Assembly (NCBI GenBank): GCA_037892935.1 | Contig: JAYXKI010000018.1 | Span: forward strand, 496,001 to 560,000 | Origin: Phlebopus portentosus | Lineage: Eukaryota; Basidiomycota; Agaricomycetes; Boletales; Boletinellaceae | Direction: 5' to 3' | Length of the DNA: 64,000 nt | In this document: positions 45,954 through 58,413 of the stretch, in pieces | How the letters are laid out: the number at the start of each line of letters is the position of its first letter | Position numbering within the stretch: the first letter of the stretch is position 1 | Program-made: the position numbers and the translations under genes | Notes under the pieces: generated by a model | Told to the model about the DNA's origin: nothing | Database searches by the model: none | What the model saw: the letters and a program-made list of their open reading frames with translations, nothing else

Positions 45954-47807
45954 TCAGAAGGTCTCGAGCGGAAGACCAGTTGCTACGATGTGAGCAAGAT
46001 AGATGGCGGTCTCCGCCAGGATGACCAGACGACCTGGACCCGCGAAAACCATGTTTGCGGATGTTGTGCCAAGGAAAAACTTGCCCAGCAATTCGCCATC
46101 GGGACTCCAGACCTAATGAAGAACAGTGTGAGTCGTTAGAGTCCCTCGCTATTGGATGAGTGAAAGAAAGTTTGAAACCCCAGGTCTCACTTGAACTCCG
46201 TCGCCCGTTCCTGAATAGACTCTGCCCTTCAAGTCAACTTGAATACCATCCGGAACGCCGTTGTCAACATATGCAAATACTCGGCGATTCTTGAATGCAT
46301 GAGTTTTAGGGTCAACATCGAAAGCATAGCTATTTAGATCGAGATAAATTTAGTTCAATAGAAGGCGGGCTTAGGACGTACATACTTACATCGTCGCTGG
46401 CTCCGTCTGGTTGTTGCCGAGAAAGCCGCCCGATTCGCCTGTGTCTGTACTGCCGAGACCATTCATTTCAGCTCTCATATGAACAAGTAAACTCACATGA
46501 ATGCAGTCTTGCCGTCCCCAGAGAACGCGATGCCGTTGCATCGATCGAACCCATCCGCAACGACGCGAAGAGAACCCGTGTCAGGATCGAAACGGTACAC
46601 TTGGTTCGGAAGCTGAGGCGGGGGGCGGAAATGGTTCAAAAAGCCGTACCTATACAAGATTTTTGAGAGCAATGAGAACGTTTGCAATTTATCTTCGGCG
46701 TTCGGATAGAATGCAATAAAGTACGCACGCAACGTCGGTGAAGAAGATTTTCTTGCTGGTAGGATGTATCTTCACGTCATTGAGAGAATTAAATTGACGG
46801 CCGAAAAAGTTGTCCAGGAGCACGGTGGAATTGAAGGGCGGACGAGGGTTCACGAGCACAAGACTCGGTGGCAATCCGCCTCGGCCCGAAGTGACGAGCA
46901 AGTTCTGTCCGCGGAACGGCGTGCCACCGTTATTCATCTGCACATCATCAGAAAGCGGAACCTAACGTCACGCAATCAGCCGTTAGGAGTCAAATACATG
47001 ACACTAGGCGGACAATCTCACTTTCGTGTAGTTCGCTAGTCCACCACTTGAAATTGCCGGATCAGTCAGGTTGATTGTTGAGACCTGACTATTATGATCA
47101 AGGTCGCTCATCCCGAGCGGTCCCCCGTCATTACTGGCAAAAAACACCTGGAAAAGTGTTTGTTATTCCTGCGATGAAAATGCCCAAATAATCCGAAGAC
47201 CGACTTCATCAGTAGACGGCACCCAGATGGGTGCTTCATGAGCAAAGGCGAATGTCGCATTCTCGGCAACAAGCCGGATCGACGGATTGGGCCCCAGGAC
47301 GTCAAGAAAGTCGCGAGAAAATATCTGGAAGAAAGGCGGAGAAGCCCCAGTTGGGTTATAGGGCTGCGACGCATTCCGAAACGTGCCATATGTTCCGATA
47401 ACGTTGAACGAAAGGGGGTCAACAAACTGTACTCAAAATTTTAAGTCATTCCAGCTTTCTAGCCGGTAATAATATTGGTTCTTACCACGGATTGTGTCGG
47501 CAACTGGGATCCAGTGTCGTACAAACTCGATGCTTCTCCTAACCCACCCGTATACTCTACTCCAAGAAGGGCGACAAGCGCTGCCAGGATCGTCAGCACC
47601 ACCATGGTTGCAGATGAATTCGTGTCGGTTTTGGCAATGGGACCTGTCCTAATGGCAGATTCTCTACTTGTCGAAGGCTCTATTCCTAGACTGAAGTTCA
47701 GCTTTTGAGAGGCACACCCAGCCTTGAACACGCGGTATATATATCAGAAGAGCGAGTTACTTACCGGCTGCTCCGTCATCACCGCTTGCATCACCTGGAC
47801 TGGCCAT
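45954..47807 (-). CDS. SMP-30/gluconolactonase-like protein with N-terminal membrane segment
   Basis: Family members are six-bladed beta-propeller, metal-dependent lactonases or esterases. The proposed start at 47807 gives MASPGDASGDDGAA; an intron leads in frame to GIEPSTSRESAIRTG, then a hydrophobic segment MVVLTILAALVALLGVEYT, consistent with a type II membrane or secreted protein. A start at that internal Met is an alternative. The propeller follows across several short introns: FAHEAPIWVPSTDEV (metal-binding Glu), GLANYTKVRFPLSDDVQMNN, FNSLNDVKIHPTSKKIFFTD (metal-binding Asn), YRFDPDTGSLRVVADGFDRC, NGIAFSGDGKTAF (Asn and Asp), FAYVDNGVPDGIQVDLKGRV, and LLGKFFLGTTSANMVFAG, ending LPLETF at 45954. 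All metal-ligand blocks are present. The substrate is unknown. Confidence 0.82.
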
Positions 47808-48540
47808 GTTGCTCGCTGTGCGAAAAGCGGGCACGAACAGAAGTCGAAGTCTGCGGCGGAAGCACTAGTATTATGTAAAAGAGGATGAACCGACTTCGCT
47901 CACTACCACTATAATTCGATTGAACTGGCAGTTAGTTTTCCAAAGTAGAATTTTCTGACAAGCACTTTGCAATCTACTTACCGGTACGAGTATACTGATT
48001 GCAATGAGCGCAGATACGAGGGACAACAGTAAAGGATGGATCATAAGCCTGTCCACGTGGTCCTTCGGCACCTGATCGACTTGGAAGGATTCCTACACAT
48101 ATTTCGAGGTGAATTCAACGGAAATTTGCGTGCCGGGCCACGGTTTCGAACGAAAATACACTGGAGAAAAATGGGGAACAATATTAATCAATTTATGCTA
48201 CTTACTGACGATTCCACGGCGAAAGCACGATCATCCAACTCGACCCAACAGGTCGTGGTAAGTTGATGCGAACCCATCGGAGAACAGTCCTCAAACGTTC
48301 GCTGAGCCGGGTCGCCCCATTCCTCTTGCAGGCAAATATTTACCTTGATAGGATTTCTCCGTATTCAGATGGTCAAGGCCATGTATGCACATCGGATTAT
48401 ATGTGGACAATGTATTATTTCCGTGTCTTTGTCAAGAAAGAAGCGATGGAGTGCAGTATGTTTCCAAGACATGTATATTCAACAGTGGAGCAAAGAGTGG
48501 AAGTGGAATGATTGGATCCGGGATTGCGGCTGTCTGATGC
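47808..48540. other. Intergenic, no gene seen
   Basis: This is the upstream region of the lactonase gene and sequence flanking the broken end of the retrotransposon. No LTR-like structure was recognised here. Confidence 0.4.
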
Positions 48541-49434
48541 TCACGTGAGCGTGTTTATAAAGTGTGTTTCATCGTAAAGAAATAGTTCAATCATAGGTAA
48601 TTTCATCACCCAATCTTTCTGGTTCGGTGAAACACATTGTCTCAGCATTTGAGCAATCGTTTTATTCATTCGCTCTGTAGCTCCATCGGTTTGTGGATGG
48701 TAAGCACTTGATAGCCTCAATTTGACATTAAGCAATTTATTCAAGTGTTTCCACAGCGTGCTTGTGAATAGTGATCCTCGATCGCTCACAATCGATTCAG
48801 GTAAGCCATGCAATTTGTATACATTTTCGAAGATATTAACTCAGCAATGAGCTATCTTTGGCTCTATGTACCGTTTTTACTTACTGGAGTAGCAAATGAA
48901 CCGTTCCGGTGAGTAAACAGCACAATCGTGCATATCATATCAAACGAACTAAGTCGATTCTTGGATTCGGAAACGAGTCTTTCTGAAAATCCGTACCAAT
49001 AGTTTGCCAGGGTCGCGTTGGTGCATTGATATGGATTCAACAATCCCGTATGGTCTTTGTTGATTCGGCTTCGTAAATCTTACAGGTATGACATGAATCA
49101 CAATATGAGCTAATATCTGATGTTCATTTCTTTCCACCCAGACTTGGTCTCTCAGATATTGCAATGTTTTCCGTGCTCCCAAGTGTGCTAGAATTGAATG
49201 TGCGTGCTCAATTACAATTTCTCGTGCACTCCTGTTGTTAATCAGAATTTTGGGTATACATAGCAGATACTCCTCTCGCCTCTCCCGTCGAAATATCAAT
49301 CCATTTTCGACGTGAAAATTTTTGTAGTGGGCAGGATTCTCCATGATCAGTTTGAAAAACTGATCTTCCATTGAAAATCGATTTTTCAAACAGTTAGGAA
49401 ACTGGATTTGCAGTTGTGCTTGTGCAATCCACAT
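48541..49434 (-). pseudogene. Retrotransposon integrase (truncated)
   Basis: The N-terminal zinc-finger region starts with EHAHSILAHLGARKTLQYLR, but the expected Cys pair is not in the open frame; Cys codons appear in a neighbouring frame near 49090-49120, then the frame returns at RFTKPNQQRPYG. The core is read in pieces; HGLPESIVSDRGSLF and SSAYHPQTDGATERMNK (48541-48813) contain the second catalytic Asp and part of the third motif. The C-terminus and downstream LTR are missing. Confidence 0.8.
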
Positions 49435-49878
49435 CGGTGAACGTTAGTTCTATTGATTGTTATTAATTTTGAATATCTGACTGTATTGTAGGAAATTGTG
49501 GATCAATGGTGTCCATTTCGCTTGCCTGTATGCGTTGACTCGGAAGTCGCGACTTGCGAAGGTTTAGATGGGATTGGCGCGTGAGGACGATCTTGGATCG
49601 TCTTGCTATTTCCAGTGATTGGCTCAGAGGATAGATCAGTGAGTCGATCTTTTTGCTGAGTCGCGTCTTTCTCACGCAGATCGTTTTGTCGATCATCGAG
49701 ACCGTTGTTGCTAGGTGTGTCGCAGTTTCGGATTCTCAAAGTCACTTTTTTAATTCGTGGTCTTTGCGTTCCGCCCTCCTGAATATTAGACAAATTATCT
49801 TGCTGTTCTCCTCTTTTGAAGGTAATTCGGAGTCGTTTAGGTACGTTCATAGCTATGTTTGAAAGTCGATCCATGTTC

Positions 49879-51565
49879 TCATGGATTGGAATAGAATACA
49901 TATGAAGTATATGCGTTGGATTGACTAGTATTGGGCTTGCACCTTTGTTTTCCAAGCGACTTAATATTGGTATGTCGTCCCTCATCGATCTGGTTTGTGT
50001 ATTCTGGTCTAGTTCGAACTGTACCAGGTAAGTCTTCTGCATATATGCGTGATAATGCATCTGCTAAGATATTTTCAGTTCCTGCAACATAGATTACTTC
50101 GAAGTCGAAATCCGACAATTTCTCTATCCATCTAGCTTGTCTGCCACTTAGATTCGGCTGTTCGAATAAGTGTTGCAGTGGTTTATGATCTGTAAACCAT
50201 CGGAAATGTGCTCCTTGAAGTAAGTTTTTGTGTCTGAGCATAGTCTCGACTCCTGCTAACAATTCCTTGTCATGTACAGGATAGTTCTGCTGTGCAGAAT
50301 TCAACTTAGCGGAATAAAATGCAGCGACCTTTGCATTTTGCCAGTCTTCTCCTGGCTGATTATTCCCTCCAATTCCAGTGTGAGACGCGTCTGTAGTTAC
50401 ATTGATTGGAGGTGCGTTCTTTCCATACTGCAAAACTACGCGGTGATGATTCTGAAAATCATGTACCAGTTTTACAATTTGGTCAAACGCTCGTTGTTCA
50501 GTAAATGACCATCTAAATCGAGCAGTTTCACCCGAAATATTGGTAAGTACTCCCATTGGTATTCTTAGTTGTGGAATGTTCGGTGCTAAATATCCTACTG
50601 CTCCTAAGAATCGTTTCAACGAATCTTTGCTGCTCGGGGTACCTTCCATTTCTGAATCGAATCTATTTTATGTGGGTCCATTCTGATACCATTATCGTCG
50701 ACTATATGTCCTAATATGCGTAATTCTGATTGGAACAGTTGCATTTTGTGTTCGCTAAGGTAAAACTGTTCTTTGCGCAAAATGTCGATAACAATTTTCA
50801 GATGTCGAATGTGATCTTCGACCGTATCAGAATATATCACCAGGTCATCAAGATAGATATCCATCCAATCTCCCAGGTATGGTTGAAAGATATGATTCAT
50901 TAGAGCTTGGTACGTCGCTCCACTATTACAATCTCCCAATTGCATTACTTGACTAACCATTGTGCCGTCAGGTGTATTGAATATAGTTCTCGATACATGT
51001 TCTGGGACAACTCCGAATTTGCTCGTAAGCATCTTTTCCATCTATTAATGATCTGTATTTCTTGGATGCGACTCTGCGAAGTACAGATTCAATGTCGGGC
51101 AATGGTGAAGATAATTTTCGAGTATTCGCATACCCGATCTCGTAAGTCTACAACCGTTCTCAATCGAATCGGTTCGTCTTTATTCTTACGAGGTTTTTGC
51201 AGCAATAACATTGGCATTGCGTTTGAACCGGTAACTACTTTCCATCTTCCACTTTGAATGTAGTCCTTACGCTTTTCTTTCCATTGTTCTCTCAAGGGAT
51301 CTGGACATGTCGAACGACGAAATTTATATTTCTTAGTCTCGTCTATCAATGGAATAGAATGATTTATTGCTCGAAGTGGTGGTAAGGAAGTTTGCGAAGC
51401 ATCTTTGAATAGATCTCGTGCGTATTCCTTAATTTCCAGCCGGCATTTCTCAAGTTCGCGTTCGTAAGTGTCGATTACCATCGAAGAAAGGTTTGTGATT
51501 TGTTCACCTTTCCAATGGTAATGGATCTGAGCTTTCGATCCAGATTCTTGGTTGGTTGAAACCAA
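49879..51565 (-). pseudogene. Retrotransposon reverse transcriptase and RNase H (frameshifted)
   Basis: The RT N-terminus (PMLLLQKPRKNKDEPIRLRT, VVDLR) is in the frame at 51089-51565. The palm, with MDIYLDDLVIYSDTVEDHIR (YLDD catalytic motif), is in 50616-51041. The thumb and RNase H (FRWSFTEQRAFDQI, VTTDASHTGIGG, YPVHDKELLAG, WFTDHKPLQHLFEQPNLSGR) are in 49879-50649. The RNase H DAS residue is visible. Frames break near 51070 and 50640. The fragment could not give a working polymerase as it stands. Confidence 0.8.
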
Positions 51566-52766
51566 TCGAAACTTTGTGTTGGTACAAAAATGGTGTCCCT
51601 AGGATGATATCATAATTGTCCAAATTCATTATGTCGAAATGTCTCTTACATTTCACACTCCCAAACTTGAGTTCTGCCAAGGCACAGTAATTCACTTTCG
51701 TTCTCGATCCTTAGGCTGCCAATTGCACTGCTAACGGTTTTGCTAGTGGAATTCGTCTTAGACCAATCTGATCAGCAAATTTCGATGATACAAAGTCTGC
51801 AAGTGATCCTGAGTCGACCAAAGCTCTTGCAGGCTGTCCCTCAAGATGTACAATCACGACTATGGGACTCGGGATACTTCTCTTGAAGTCTTTTGCGTAA
51901 GCAGATGTTCGTTCGAGCATAGGTACAGAATGTACGTTTTTCTTAGTCTGTACAGCGTTCACGGAGTAGCTCCTGACAATATATTCATACTTAATCTTTG
52001 TCACAGTATTTTCGTTTGCTCGCTCCAATATGCCATGTACTAGGTAAGCTAGTGCACAATACACTAAGAATTCACATTCCTGCTCTGAGTAACCTCGCAA
52101 CAAGTTTATAACTTGTTGATTATTCCATGGTATGTCCAAATCGAATAGTCGTGGTTCAAAATATTGCTCAATTCCAGGTTCGTCTAGGTGATCGAACAGT
52201 CTAGGGTTGAAGATATCTTCGATTTCTTCCCTTACCCCATTCGTATTCACAACATCTGGTGAGTATCTTGCTTCTCTTCCTAAAGCATACCATGTTCTTA
52301 TGTCGAATTCAGGCATGTACGCCAATTCGACTGGTAACATGAATTCATCTCTGTCCCACCAATCTTCAACACAGAAATATTCGTCATTTACTCTGGTAAC
52401 CTGGAACCGTTTCGAAATGCCATACTGGTGTTTCCATTTCTTGACGCATTTTCGGTCAAATGGGTAAGGTATCCCATTTTTCAAGCATTCAATCGCACCA
52501 TAACTGAACGCATCCTTATATTCCCATGGTTTCTTTCCATTGCAACGTATCATTCTTGGTTTGGTGAATTTCCCTGTGTGATGTTTCAATGGTTTGACAT
52601 TCAATTCGCGTTCTGATGCATTTGACTGATAGGTTACAAAATGGTTGGTGTTTAGTAGATCCGTTCGAGACAAGCGGAACATGTCTCGTATGAGTTCGTA
52701 ACTCATCGGATCGCTCTCCAACTCATCATCAGGTTCGTCGTATTCGGTCTCGTCAACATATATCAT
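51504..52766 (-). pseudogene. Retrotransposon linker and aspartic protease
   Basis: A 351-codon open frame (51711-52766) is charged and acidic, rich in Asp/Glu/Trp. It ends with ARALVDSGSLADFVSSKFAD, the retropepsin active site written as DSG. The rest of the protease domain (YDIILGTPFLYQHKVSIGFN) continues in a different frame at 51504-51695, so the domain is split by a frame change at about 51700. Confidence 0.75.
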
Positions 52767-54580
52767 TGAGGCATTGATTGTATGTTGTCCAGCTGATGAT
52801 GAAGCTCCTTGTGTAACTCACTTCCAGGTCTAGGTACTGTTCGTCTCGATTCATCGAACGAAGCTTGTCCAACGCTGCGTAATTGACAGTTACTGCGTTG
52901 GAGGTGCTAGGTAGCGTCGTTTCCATTTTGACAGTACTCTTAGTTGGGCAATCTTTCGCCATGTGTCCAACTTGCTCGCATATGAAACATTGATTTTTAG
53001 CTCGCATTTCATCCAGTTTCTCCTTACTCCATTTCTTTACATATGGATTCTCGGTCTTTGGACGTCTATCTTTCTTAGGTGCGCCTTTCTTCTTATTTCT
53101 CTCGTCTCTGTCCTTATTCTTTGCATTATTAGGGCGAATGTTTGTGCTGTTAGCACTAACATTCCGATGAGACGGTTTTGCACGTGATCGTTCGCTTCCT
53201 CAAATCGACGTCTGTTCTTCCATGGCTGCTTGCCTTTGACATTTGGGGAGTGTTTACGTTCTTCTGGACGTTCAGAACGTAAATTTTGCTGACTATAATT
53301 TTTGGTATAAATTCCCTCGTGCCATTTTACACCAATTGCTTCGTTAGCTCGTTCTATGCTGTCCAGTCGATCATGCAGATCTTCGTAAGACACAGTATCG
53401 GGACTCAAGCTATCTAGACGCAATTGTCTTTGATATTCGGGATGTAAGCCTTCCCATACTCTGCAAATCAATTCCCTAGTTGAAATATCTCCCAGGTTTT
53501 CGGCCATGACTTCCATTTCATACAAATATTTTTGTATATCTTTGCGTCCTTGTCTCATACGTTGGAATTGTCTTCGTAAGTCCTCAGAATAATTTGTTGG
53601 AAAGCAGTAATTCATTAACTCGGTGTAGAACTTCGACAAAGTCCATTTTTGGTCTTCAATACCTACTTTCTGGTAATAAAACTCCATTGCTTTACCTTTC
53701 AAGAAACTAGGTAAGACACCTACTTGTTGTCTTGGAAGTCTTTCTAACCCTGTTTGGCGCATATACAAGTTTGTTTCGACCACAAACTTATTAAATTTGG
53801 TCAAGTTGGCTTCTCCATCGTACGGGGTAGGTGGGAATCGCTTTTACTCCTTGAGATTGAATTTTGAGGAGTAACATGTTCTTCTTCCATCTACGTTTAG
53901 CTCGTTTCTTCTTGGATTTGGTATGTTCCGAATCACTCGAATTAATACTTGAGGGTTCCATTAACGTATCATCACTCGAATAATCAGAATCATCTGATGA
54001 AGAGCTAGACGAACTACTTGGATTACTTGAAGATGGGCTGGTAGGTTTACGAGACGATCGACGAATTGCTTGTTTGAGAAAACTCTGATGACCTAAATTC
54101 TCAGAAGGCTTGATTGACGCGAAACGACCTGTATGTCGTTCTTTCTTCTCTTTCTCATGTCTTTTGTCTCGCTTTTCCCTATTCTTGGCTTTCTTGGTCT
54201 CTTGTACTCGGGACTTGTGTCTTCCAGCAAGAATGGCTATTTTTCGTACCGACTGTCTGGGTCCATCAAGCTCACTATCAGATAATTCATCTGATAGTTT
54301 GCTTTCGTTGCCTGTGTCCGAGTCTTTGGGTGCCTTGCCTCGTCTCTTGTCATCCGAGCTCTCATCGGAACTGTGATCCGGACTTCCTGGGGTCCTCTGT
54401 GGAATTGACGCGTGCTATACTCGTGTCTGTCCCCGTGTTCACTTGGATCTCGCTTGATGTTCTTCTCCTATTCTTTCGGTCGAATTCCCTATTGTGCTCC
54501 TTACTAGGCGATCTGGATTTGGACCCATGCCCCCCCGGCAGTGAGTTCTCTGTTTTCTTTCTTTTCCTTTTCAATTAGCT
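52753..54580 (-). pseudogene. Retrotransposon gag with CCHC zinc knuckle (frameshifted)
   Basis: The capsid-like part begins near 53850 (FPPTPYDGEANLTKFNKF) and reads through 53037. Blocks such as WEGLHPEYQRQLRLDSL are typical of gypsy gag. The knuckle CFICEQVGHMAKDC (C-x2-C-x4-H-x4-C) is in another frame (52753-53007), so a frameshift lies near 53160-53030. Upstream, from 53850 to 54580, are charged Ser/Asp/Lys-rich frames (for example ESSDDKRRGKAPKDSDTG) that look like a disordered gag N-terminus, also broken. Gag would form the particle and the knuckle would bind element RNA. Confidence 0.75.
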
Positions 54581-55300
54581 GGTCAGGAGATGAGGCATCC
54601 CAGGTAGACGGTCAGGGCGTATCCTGAGCGAAAAGGTCTGCGTGCATGCCTCTTTGGCACGCATTCTCTCCTCTTCTTGTTCTTGCATACGTCTGAACTT
54701 GATTTGCCTTGAAGGTACTCCATCTGCTGATCTATATCGGAGATAGACGTGAAGGCCAGTCCCACGTGTTCCGTAATTATCAGGGTCTGATGTAATTTAC
54801 CCTGGGAAATTTTGCTGGTGTCTTCGTGTCCTGACTCATAGATTCCTGGTCATATCCTGATACTGCGAAGAGATCCGCTGGAGATGGGCAACGCCCCTAC
54901 TGCGCTAAGCGGAAGCCCACTCTCGTATCTCCTCTGGACTTCGTTGAAAGCACTTCTCTTCTTTCTGGGCCCTCCTGTCCGCTTTACGCTCGGCCTTACT
55001 TTTCGAGTCGGTCTGAGTCGTGAAAACCGAGAACTGATCATCTTCGGTCTCTTCCTCGACTTTATTGGGACTTGTGACTCCCTTCCGGAGGTGGATTATT
55101 CAACTCTTCATTGAGTTTCTTTACTGCCTCCTTAAGAGGAAGACTCGGACTTGGAGTCCACCTGTGACCGTCTGTGCTGTGGTATTTTCTCTCGTATCGC
55201 TTACTCAAGTCGGCATACAGTATTTACCTGAATATTCGCAGAACGGCAGGAACGTATCTTAGCTGATGAATGTCAAGTCAAGGTGTTCTACTCTGGCTTC

Positions 55301-56300
55301 AAGGCTGTGTTCACCGACGCGATCAGACACCTTGTGCCGCCCTCGTCGCGACAAACAGACTTCATGTCGCTCTGACTGGTTCACGCGCATTTGACAAGCG
55401 AGCTCACATCGGCTATCTTTGATTTCCAATCAAAGCACGTCGCTTTGCAACTCAGCTCCCGCACATTCGTAACTAAGCGAAGGCAGTCCACGGAGTTATT
55501 CAACAGCCTCGACCCGCCACGGATCTTGTATTCCCGGAACGGCGCTTGTCACTCTCACATGCTGGACAGGAGAGGCGATGCAGAACAAACGCGTAATCAT
55601 GGCCCGTAAAGCAGTGATGGTTGGCCGCCGAGAGAACCTGCTAGAAAAGGATATCGTGCCTCTGTTTAGGCCACGATTGCCTTTTTGATCAGGTGTGTTC
55701 CGTGCATTTCCTTCCCATACATAGCATTCAACGTCTTTCATAGGTAAATTAGTATGGATCCAATGCAGTTCTGCGAGGTACTGCGCCAGGGTTGCCGGCC
55801 TCTTAATTGCAATTTCTAGAGCCATCGACCTCATTCCTTAATTATAGAGGAGACGGACAAGACGAATCCTGTTTCTTTCATGTCGCGTAGCTGTAAGGCG
55901 CTGCCGAGGCCGGCAACGAAGCGGAACGATCATGACTTGCGGTGCCATTTTCCGCGGTAATGTAGGACTGCACGCGGTCAAACGAGGCGGGGAATTCTAA
56001 TATTAGCTTCAAACTTGTTTAAATAAACAAGCTTTCAGGCCACGAAGGATAGCAAACAAGGTGCTCACTGAGGATAAAAGAAGGGAAGAATTTGGAGCTT
56101 GCGCTACAAGCCTGTCGATCCCCTCCATTGTTTTTCCTTTCCTCTCAGGATCTTCTCATCTGCGTCTGGGGAAGATTCATATCCCGCCCAGATCCTGATT
56201 CTTGTTCTACGTGTGTCGATTTCTTGCTCTATCTACCCATTGCAGACTCTTTCCCTTCTATCACTCTCTTTCCAATTACTCACTGATCAACCTGAACCTC
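55301..56300. other. Intergenic; possible unseen retrotransposon end, and an 18-base palindrome
   Basis: The left half may include the outer part of the retrotransposon, but I could not identify an LTR. A perfect palindrome, CTTGTTTAAATAAACAAG, lies at 56014-56031, about 270 bases before the next gene. Confidence 0.4.
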
Positions 56301-58413
56301 ATGAATGCGGATCGTCGACAAAACAGACCTTCAAGATCTGCACATGATTCTTCCGCACGACCCGGTCAAAACTCTCTCGAAGCAGAAAACACATCGGCGC
56401 CTACTTGGAGTACGGAGCATGGTGGAGCCGGTGCAATGCTATCATCAAATCCATCGAGGTTTGCGCCCTCAAGCGGTGCAGCATTGCTCGGTGAAGAAGC
56501 TGATCGCCAAATCCCGTGTAATGTGTTATGGCCCGACACAGCGTCATCCTCCCCCGAAGAGACTGGATTCGAGCGCTCCTTGTTAAGCTCAGGTCCATCC
56601 GCCAGTCCTTCTCCGGCTGCTTACGCGGAGTGCTTTTTGTAAGTCAGCTTTCACCTTCCCCCCATCAGTGTTTGATATATCTATTTGACAGTATGAGCAA
56701 TGATAATATGACCATTGATCCGCGTAACTTGATAGTCAATATCCCTAGTGCTCAGGCTCTTTTCCATAACCAACCGGAGAGAGAAAATAGGAAGTTCGCC
56801 TGCCCCATCCGTCTATAAGATGAATTGCTAACTCGCATTTTTTCAAGCCTGGTACCGCCTATAGGGACAGTTGTGGGTGACGGCACAATGACTCCTATTT
56901 CGTCTATACGGCGAAGGCTTGAAACCCTGGTTCTGCCGGAAGCTCCATTCACAGATGCTGCTCCACCGAGCACGGCTGGGACATCACATTCGGGACAGCC
57001 CGCGGCGCAAGAGAGTGCCTTTAACACCGTAGATGGTCCATATCAAGGAAGTATGGAAGAATACCAGCAACACTACCTTGGAATGAGACCTCGGATTCCA
57101 CCGTAAGTAGATGGACATACAAAGTGTTTCCCATTGTTGATGCATTTCGTACAGTGATTCCGACCTCTATGGGACAACGACTGATCCGTTTTCCTCTTCT
57201 GATGTTACAGATCAAAGGATGCTTGGTGGTCATTTGACATCGTACGTACTTTCTTTCATCTCTTCATACTTCATATCATGCGCATGCTCATAAAAAACGC
57301 CCGTGAATGAAGTACGAACGCTATGCAATATCTTGATCTTCAAGGAAGAGAAAGCAATGAATACAGGTAGACCATTTATTCCATCAAGCCTCCAGTCCCG
57401 GGTAGAATGCTGATTATCTGAAAGCGAGTCTCTGGCAGGTCCTTCCGGACTGGTCGTCATCGAAGAACGTACCACACACCGGATGAATGAGCCCATGGAC
57501 GGGTCCATCTCTTCGGCTGGCCCTCAAGTCCCATATGATTCGACCGCGGCAGCCCTTCGATCAAGCAATTTTTCACAAATGTCTCGTAATCGGCTACATC
57601 CTATCGCGCCCAGACCCGCCTCATTCGTGCAGTCAACAGGTCATGGACCAGTCATTCATAGCTACGAACCTGAATTTGCAGGCGCGAGGTCTCAGCACGC
57701 ACAAAGCAATGCTGGTTTCTTGGGAGCTGCCTCGGATCCTGTGGCTGTTGGTCCAGGCAGCCAATATAAATATATTGAACAAGAGAGGCCGAACGATAAG
57801 GGAAAAGGGAGACTCGTTTTACACGACGACAAAAGTCAGCCGTCTCGTCCTGGCAAAGAATCCTCATCGTCATCTCGGAAGAAAGGTGTGTCCACAATCA
57901 CCAGACTTAAGTGATCCATAATAATCATCTGACGGTCTCGCAATTAGGCGAGGGCGTTATTAGACGTATTGCGAGGGGACTGGGAAGAACCATTCAGCGT
58001 GCTAGACCTACTCGTCCTAGAGACATCGAATGCCCATTCTGTGGAGACACATTCTCGAACCATATGAATATCACCCGCGAACACGTTAACAACTGTCGGT
58101 CACCTGGAGTTCAAGCGATTCGTGATTATCGTGCCAGTGGCAATCGGGACGGAATGGAACCCCCTGCTAGGATTAGGTGCCCGAACTGTAGCGATAGACG
58201 AGAGTTCGCAACGACAGACAGATGGGCCGACCACTTGTGCCAAGTGCATGGAGAATGGATCACTTATGAATGCGACGAGGAGGGGTGTAATGAGAGATTT
58301 CGTACGGTGAAGGAGCGCAATGCGCACAAAAAGAGAGAACACAAGGTTCGTTCTTTATTTCTATGGTAGTTTGTTTCCTGGAGTTCTTTAAAACATTCAA
58401 TTCACAGCATTAA
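56301..58413 (+). CDS. C2H2 zinc-finger protein, putative transcription factor
   Basis: The ATG at 56301 begins MNADRRQNRPSRSAHDSSAR. Exon 1 is Ser/Pro-rich to AYAECFL near 56640. Further exons give ELLTRIFSSLVPPIGTVVGD, IRRRLETLVLPEAPF, YLGMRPRIPP, DSDLYGTTDPFSSSDVTD, and a long disordered stretch (57483-57890) ending SSSSRKK. The last coding region (from about 57950) reads EGVIRRIARGLGRTIQRARP and then three zinc-binding units: IECPFCGDTFSNHMNITREH with NNC, IRCPNCSDRREFATTDRWAD with HLCQVH, and a C2H2 finger YECDEEGCNERFRTVKERNA with HKKREH. An intron after HKKREHK (GTTCGT to CACAG) gives a stop at 58413; read-through would end at 58369. The exact middle splices are uncertain. Probably nuclear and DNA-binding. 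Confidence 0.65.

Larger units (their letters stand above)
48541..55300 (-). mobile_element. Degenerate, 3'-truncated Ty3/gypsy LTR retrotransposon
   Basis: Domain order on the minus strand is gag, zinc knuckle, protease, reverse transcriptase, RNase H, integrase, the order of Ty3/gypsy (Metaviridae) elements. The reading frame is broken many times. The integrase core stops soon after YHPQTDGATERMNK and DWVMKLPMIE near 48590, and no 3' LTR follows. At the other end gag-like low-complexity coding sequence can be followed to about 55300 in changing frames; I could not locate a 5' LTR or target-site duplication, so that boundary is uncertain. The element cannot be autonomous. Confidence 0.85.

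Noticed and set aside
55301..56100. 5' LTR of the retrotransposon
   Set aside because: Without a surviving 3' LTR there is nothing to compare with, and no primer-binding site or TG...CA borders could be recognised by eye.
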